DNA of 64,000 nt, from assembly GCA_005765155.1 (NCBI GenBank), contig VCCP01000004.1, positions 3,100,001 to 3,164,000 of the forward strand, given 5' to 3'. Below, one piece after another: positions 58,900 through 64,000 of the stretch. Below the pieces are notes generated by a model. The model saw nothing but the letters and a program-made list of their open reading frames with translations. It was not told the DNA's origin and searched no databases. The DNA comes from Zelopaecilomyces penicillatus (lineage: Eukaryota; Ascomycota; Sordariomycetes; Hypocreales; Pseudodiploosporaceae). The translations under genes and the position numbers were made by a program. Position 1 is the stretch's first letter. Every line of letters starts with the position of its first letter.

Positions 58900-61800
58900 C
58901 CAAGGATTTCCTAGCTTAAATTCTATTTAAAAATCCTTAATAGAGAGGATCTTAATAATATTTCTTAAAAGGTATAGTAAATTTCACTCTTTATATATAA
59001 TATTCCACTACTAATATATAAATCAATTATATTAAACCAATTATAATAGATAATCAATACTCCTAAACCTTAATTATAATAACCAAACTATTTCTATATT
59101 AATAATTAAATAATCCCTATTAATCTTATTTCTTTATAATCTTTCCTTGATCTATATTAATCTGATTTTATTATACCCTTAAGTATAGACCCATTCTTAG
59201 ATCTACCCTATACCTATACTAACCAGAACCAAATAAAGCTTATACTTATATACCTAAAACCTTTTCTTTTACTCTAAAAAAACTTATTAAATTCCTATTA
59301 AAAATAAGAGTTCTTATAAATTATTTTAATATTATAATACTATCTTTCTTTAACTTTCTTATTTATATAAATCCCTTTCTTATTTTATTATATATATATT
59401 TTATAATACTATATTAAATTAATTATATTCTTTTATTAATTTATTTTATTTTATAAAGATTAATTAATACCTTTAAAAGCTAATTTATTTATTAATATTA
59501 AATCATTTAAACTATATAATTAATACTATTATCCTAAGATTAATTTACCCTATCCCTTTTAAATTAAACCTATATTCTAGTAATTAAGGAATTATTTAAT
59601 CCTGCCTATATCTATTAAATCCTATCAGGGTTTTCCTTTATTATCTTATCTATATCCTATTTTATTATATACTTAACCTTTAAAGTTAATAACTAATATT
59701 TCTATAGGTAGAAAGTAGTAAATATATTTAAGAAATCTAGAATAATTAATCCCTTTGATTCTTTGGTTTAGTCCTTCCCTAAGAAAGTTATTTGCTTTCT
59801 CTTATTCTTTAGCTTAGATTAATAGCTATAAAGTCCTCTTTATCTATAGTCTATATATCTATCCTATTTATAATTTAAATAGTATTTATTATATTTATCT
59901 AGGATTAAAATATATAGATAATATAGCTATATAATATACTTCCTAATAGCTATAATAATAATTAAGAAGGATTATATATAATAGGAATATAGGATCAGAT
60001 TAATAACCCTATAATAATTAATAAATAAAGAGTAGATCCTTTCTTTCTATTTTATTAAGGTATTAAAGAAATATCTATAAATATATCTTATTTCAGCTAG
60101 TATAAATATAGGGTAAGATACTTGGGTTTTTATAATAGACTTTAATATAGAATATTCTTAAATACTATAGAGATTATCTTCCTAGAAGTATTATTTAGGA
60201 CTTTAGCCCTTAGCTAGCTATATAAGAGTACTAGATATATCTTTTATAAACTTAATAGTAAAGAATATCTTATAATAGAGAGGGCAATTCATTTGATTTA
60301 TATTTACCCCCCTTAGAATCTATACTTTAAATATTATTTAAATCTAAAAATAAAAAAGAGAATTAATATTAATTTATAAAGATTAAATAATACTAAATTA
60401 GAAAGGCCTTATAATTTATTATTATTTCTATTATAGAAGATAATTTAATACTATTAAAGAACTTAATATAACTATTCTATAATAAGATAACTTTATAAGT
60501 AATTATATTATATAAAATAATTATATTTATAATAGAACTAATATTAAAGAGCTAAGAATAAATATTATCTTAATTAGTTTCTATAATTAAATAATACCTA
60601 TATTAAAAACCTAAAGAGAATAAGAAGTAGATTAATAATTCTAAAGTTAAGAGAGTTAAGTTATAAGATAAAGAAGGAAAAGTTATAAGAGCTAGGAGAT
60701 AATCCCTTTAAAAAGTATATAAATAAAAACATATATTATTCACTAGCTATAAATCATTATTAAATATAATAAAAAGCTATATTTTAAAGGAAGAGCTATC
60801 TATAATAAAAGATATCTTTAATTAAGTGATTATATATAATTATAAAGAATTACTAATTTAAACCCTTATATACTTATAAAGCTCTCTCTTATAAAGAGAT
60901 ATCTTATATATATCACTCTCTTCTATCTTTATTATCTTCTTTTAGTATCTATATTATCTTATTTTATTCCCTTAATCTTTATTATTATTTAATTATATCC
61001 CTATCTAACTCTTTATTAATATATAATATTAAAATAATAAAGAATTTCTAGATTATTTATACCCTTCCTTTAGATAAATATTAAAAATATAAGCCTTATT
61101 ATTATTATAGAAGTAATATAGCTTAAAGAAGATATAGGTTTATTTTATAAATATACTAATAAATATATTATATTTATAATAAATCTAGGGTTTTCTAAGT
61201 AACCCTACTTTATAGTCCCTTAATAAGACTAGCCTAATCCATTATTAACCCTCTCTTAGAATTTTAATATAGATGCCTTAGATTTAATAGTATATAGCCT
61301 TATCTCTATTATATAGCTATTTCCTTAAGGCCTATAAGGATAGAATTAAAGCAATTATCTAATTAAGCTCTATTAACTATTATATATACTAAAGAATAAA
61401 GATTAGATTATTAATTTTATATTATACTCTCTACTTTAAATTATACTTTATAGTATCTCTGATAATATATTTATAGCCTCTAGAGTAATATATATTTTTA
61501 AATTAAAGGAATACTTTTATATATATATAGATCTCTCTAATATTTTATATAAGTTTAGACTCTATAATTATTTAATATTTAATACTTATAATTACCTTAA
61601 TAGGCTGGCTATCTTCTATAAGAATATATTTGATAAGTGGTTCTTTATTAGGTTTATTAACTATAAGAATATATATTAGTATTCCTTTATTTAGGATTAA
61701 TTTAAAGGCTAGCTTTATATCTTTAACTTATAAATAGATAGATAAATATATTATATTAAAGAGTTTATATATTTATAGAGATAAATACTTTATAAGCTTA

Positions 61801-63540
61801 ATCTCTTTTATAACTTTATATTTATTATTATTCTATATATATATAAAGTAAATATAAGATTAAAAGTATAATTATCTATCTTTCTTCTAGATCTATATTA
61901 TTATTAAAGGATTAATTAGATTTTACCCTTATCTTAATTAGATTAAAGAAGATTTAAATAAGATTAAATAGTCTTATAATAATATATTTTATCTATTCCT
62001 TAATAATCCCTTTTATTTATTATTAAGAGATTAATACCTATTTAATAGTTTAAATCAGCCTATATTTAGCTATATATTTAAAGTAAGGAGTATTATATTA
62101 TATCTTATTATTAATAAATTAGATATAGCTAAATGCTTATAGAGCTTTTACTATACTGCTTTATAGGATTTTAATAATTAAATAATCTATAATTAAGGTA
62201 TAGATAAAGCGCTCTATTTTATTTATCTAAGAGATACTATATTATTCTTAATTAATAGATATACCTTGCTTATACTATATAATAACTCTAGAGTCTTTTA
62301 TATATCTATAAGAAATAGCCTATTTATACTATTTATATAGACTATTATAATACTATTTACTTACTCTATTAAAGTATAAAAACTTATACTCTTTAAAGCT
62401 ATTATCACTTAATAATTAAATAATAAGTTTAAGTATAATAAGATAATTAGGCCTAAGATAGTTAAAACTATTAATATAATTATTATTAAGGAAACTAAAT
62501 CGATTATAACTTAGTTTAATAATAATCAAGTAATAGTATCTTAATAGTATTCTTTAGAAGCTAATAAGAATAGGTTATTTATTATTTATTTAGTTTTTAG
62601 GCTTTTATTTAGATTTAGTTTATTTATATATAATAATACTAAGGATACTTAGGGATTATTTAATTAAGATTTATTAAGTAAGGAATTAGAGTTAATATTA
62701 ATATAGCTTATACTATATTTAAACCCTTAAAAATAGGTTATCTTTAAGGAGTAGATAGCTAAGTTAATTTCTTTAAGTACCCCTATAACTAACTTAGATA
62801 AGGATATTAATACTTCTAAGGATATTATTATAATCCTAAGGTAATTTATTAATAAGAATCTAGATAGGGTATCTTAATTAGATAATAGATATCTTTCTTA
62901 TAAGTAGATTAACCCTTCTAATAGAGAAAAGGGAAGTCTAGAAAAGAAATAGAGAAGCTAATAAGAGGAATTAGACCCTTAGCCCTCTCTATATTATATA
63001 CTATTAATTCGATCTATAAGATATAAAGAAGAGATTATTGCTTAAATAGATATTAATTTACTTTTATAATATTTAAAAGTAATAGAGTATACTATAACTA
63101 TTAAATTCACTAAGAAGATAGATAATATATTCCTTATTAGAAGGCCTATACTATATATTAAATACTTTAATAGTTATATTAGTCTTTATTTTAGTAGAAT
63201 AATTATAGAAGGGATTCTTTAATATATTAGGGAGATAATAGAAGCTTTCTTTAATAAGCTAATAATTTAAATTATTTGATCTAGTAGATTTAAATACTAT
63301 ATTATATAAGTATAATTAATAATATCTTTATCTATAGATTAAGTAGTAGAGTTAAATACTTTAAGGATATTAAGGGAGTTAAAGGGATTAAATATTAAGA
63401 GAATACTTAATCAAGAATAAATAAGATAGAAGAAATAAAGTATATATATATAGGTATCTAAAGATTATATTTAAATACTATTACTTGATTAATTATAAAT
63501 ATTATCTAATTTAATAATAGGGTTATCTTTAATATTTATT
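58900..63540 (+). other. unexplained 4.6 kb 3' part of the large retrotransposon
   Basis: Between the integrase and the 3' LTR lies sequence with no recognised domain. At about 61,575-63,420 one plus-strand frame stays readable for long stretches once RIP-type stops are ignored. It has an even mix of Tyr, Phe, Asp, Lys and Arg and segments such as NRLAIFYKNIFDKWFF, unlike the random flanks. It may be an additional ORF carried by the element, or an unrelated element nested inside it. No TSD or terminal repeat for a nested element was found by eye. Confidence 0.4.
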
Positions 63541-63549
63541 AGAAGGGTT

Positions 63550-63945
63550 TTAATAGCTAGATTGAATATATCCCCTTATTAGTTAATTAAGCTATAATTA
63601 TATAAGCTATATTTAAAGGGATTAAACTATATAAGTAGATAGGCTATACCCAGGCTATTTAAACAGGCAGATATTATTAAATTCAAGTTTTTTTTTTCTT
63701 CTTCTATCCAAGAATTTTCTAGTGTATTTAAAAGACTAGCTATTAAAAAGCTATCTTCTTTATCTGATCAGTTATAGGATGATCAATTAATCCCTTAAGT
63801 TTAATTTATTATATCATCGCTTCGTGGCTTTTCTTGCCTATTCAATCCTTATGGACTATACTAGCTATATAACTACCCTAAAATCACCCTGCAGTTCTAT
63901 GGGTGGTGTTGGTGTTATTGTGTATGTTGTTTTCCCCTTATCAAA
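63550..63945 (+). repeat. 3' LTR (396 bp) of the 12.8 kb element
   Basis: It starts TTAATAGCTAGATTGAATAT and ends CCCCTTATCAAA, followed by GTATT. Its second half keeps far more C and G than the 5' LTR (ATCATCGCTTCGTGGC, ACCCTGCAGTTC), while its first half is as mutated as the 5' copy. Confidence 0.85.
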
Positions 63946-64000
63946 GTATTTAGTACTCTATTAGATTATTTAATAAATATTATTATAATACTTCTAAAAC

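Larger units (their letters stand above)
51107..63945 (+). mobile_element. full-length 12.8 kb Ty3/gypsy retrotransposon, RIP-inactivated
   Basis: Two 396-bp direct repeats bound an element of 12,839 bp. The flanks are GTACT on the left (51102-51106) and GTATT on the right (63946-63950): a 5-bp target duplication with one C-to-T change. A short purine tract AGAAGGG (63541-63547) precedes the 3' LTR. Protease, RT, RNase H and integrase are readable in that order on the plus strand (54,880-58,330). Codons for catalytic Asp have become Asn. The length is far above the usual 5-8 kb of fungal Ty3 elements because of about 4.6 kb after the integrase that carries no known domain. The solo LTR at 13817 is a second member of the family. 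Confidence 0.85.

Noticed and set aside
1..64000. tRNA and rRNA genes
   Set aside because: Scanned by eye for the A- and B-box pattern (GGTTCGANTCC-type) in gene-block intergenic DNA; no convincing cloverleaf was found, though a covariance-model scan would be more reliable.

Overview
The window is nuclear DNA of a filamentous ascomycete, most likely a Sordariomycete and possibly Hypocreales. The evidence is short 5' GT..AG introns (mostly 50-100 bp) with CTRAC-type branch points, typical Pezizomycotina proteins (CFEM membrane protein, Som1, fungal-length Gcn1 and Prp24), and alternation of normal-GC gene blocks with extremely AT-rich blocks. In the AT-rich blocks almost every C and G is lost and TpA dominates. 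That is the signature of repeat-induced point mutation (RIP) acting on transposons. The genus cannot be fixed from sequence alone.

Left gene block (1-12.7 kb): the 3' end of an unrecognised gene, then an L-rhamnose-1-dehydrogenase-like SDR. Next comes a compact group rich in mitochondrial genes: an HDHD5/YKR070W-type HAD protein, SOM1 (inner-membrane peptidase partner), COX9 (cytochrome oxidase subunit VIIa) and MRPL22 (mitoribosome uL22m). A short XRCC2-like recombination protein is head-to-head with SOM1, with only 30 bp between the two start codons. COX9 and MRPL22 share a divergent promoter with CCAAT and CACGTG elements. A CFEM-domain cell-surface protein closes the block.

First AT-rich block (12.7-22 kb): a MITE-like element with 16-bp terminal inverted repeats and a CTACT target duplication, a 24-bp perfect palindrome, a solo LTR with a CTAGT duplication, a complete but RIP-destroyed 6.7 kb Ty3/gypsy element (195-bp LTRs, ATTAA duplication), and about 540 bp of a 9-bp AT-only tandem repeat.

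Central gene block (22.3-47 kb): PRP24/SART3 (U4/U6 annealing), a DHX29-type DExH helicase, GCN1 (Gcn2 activation on stalled ribosomes), RPL19 and fimbrin. Four of the five act in splicing or translation. An AT-rich island of about 1.7 kb separates the divergent helicase and GCN1 promoters. A second island of about 1 kb lies between the convergent RPL19 and fimbrin genes.

Right AT-rich block (47.2-64 kb): about 3.5 kb of unreadable decayed DNA, a less mutated 360-bp fragment, and a full-length Ty3/gypsy retrotransposon of about 12.8 kb. Its two 396-bp LTRs are flanked by GTACT and GTATT, a target duplication that itself carries one RIP-type change. The solo LTR at 13.8 kb belongs to the same family. 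Protease, RT, RNase H and integrase are still readable as eroded frames, while about 4.6 kb 3' of the integrase is unexplained. Exon structures were worked out by hand from splice signals and reading phase; all multi-exon genes close in frame.
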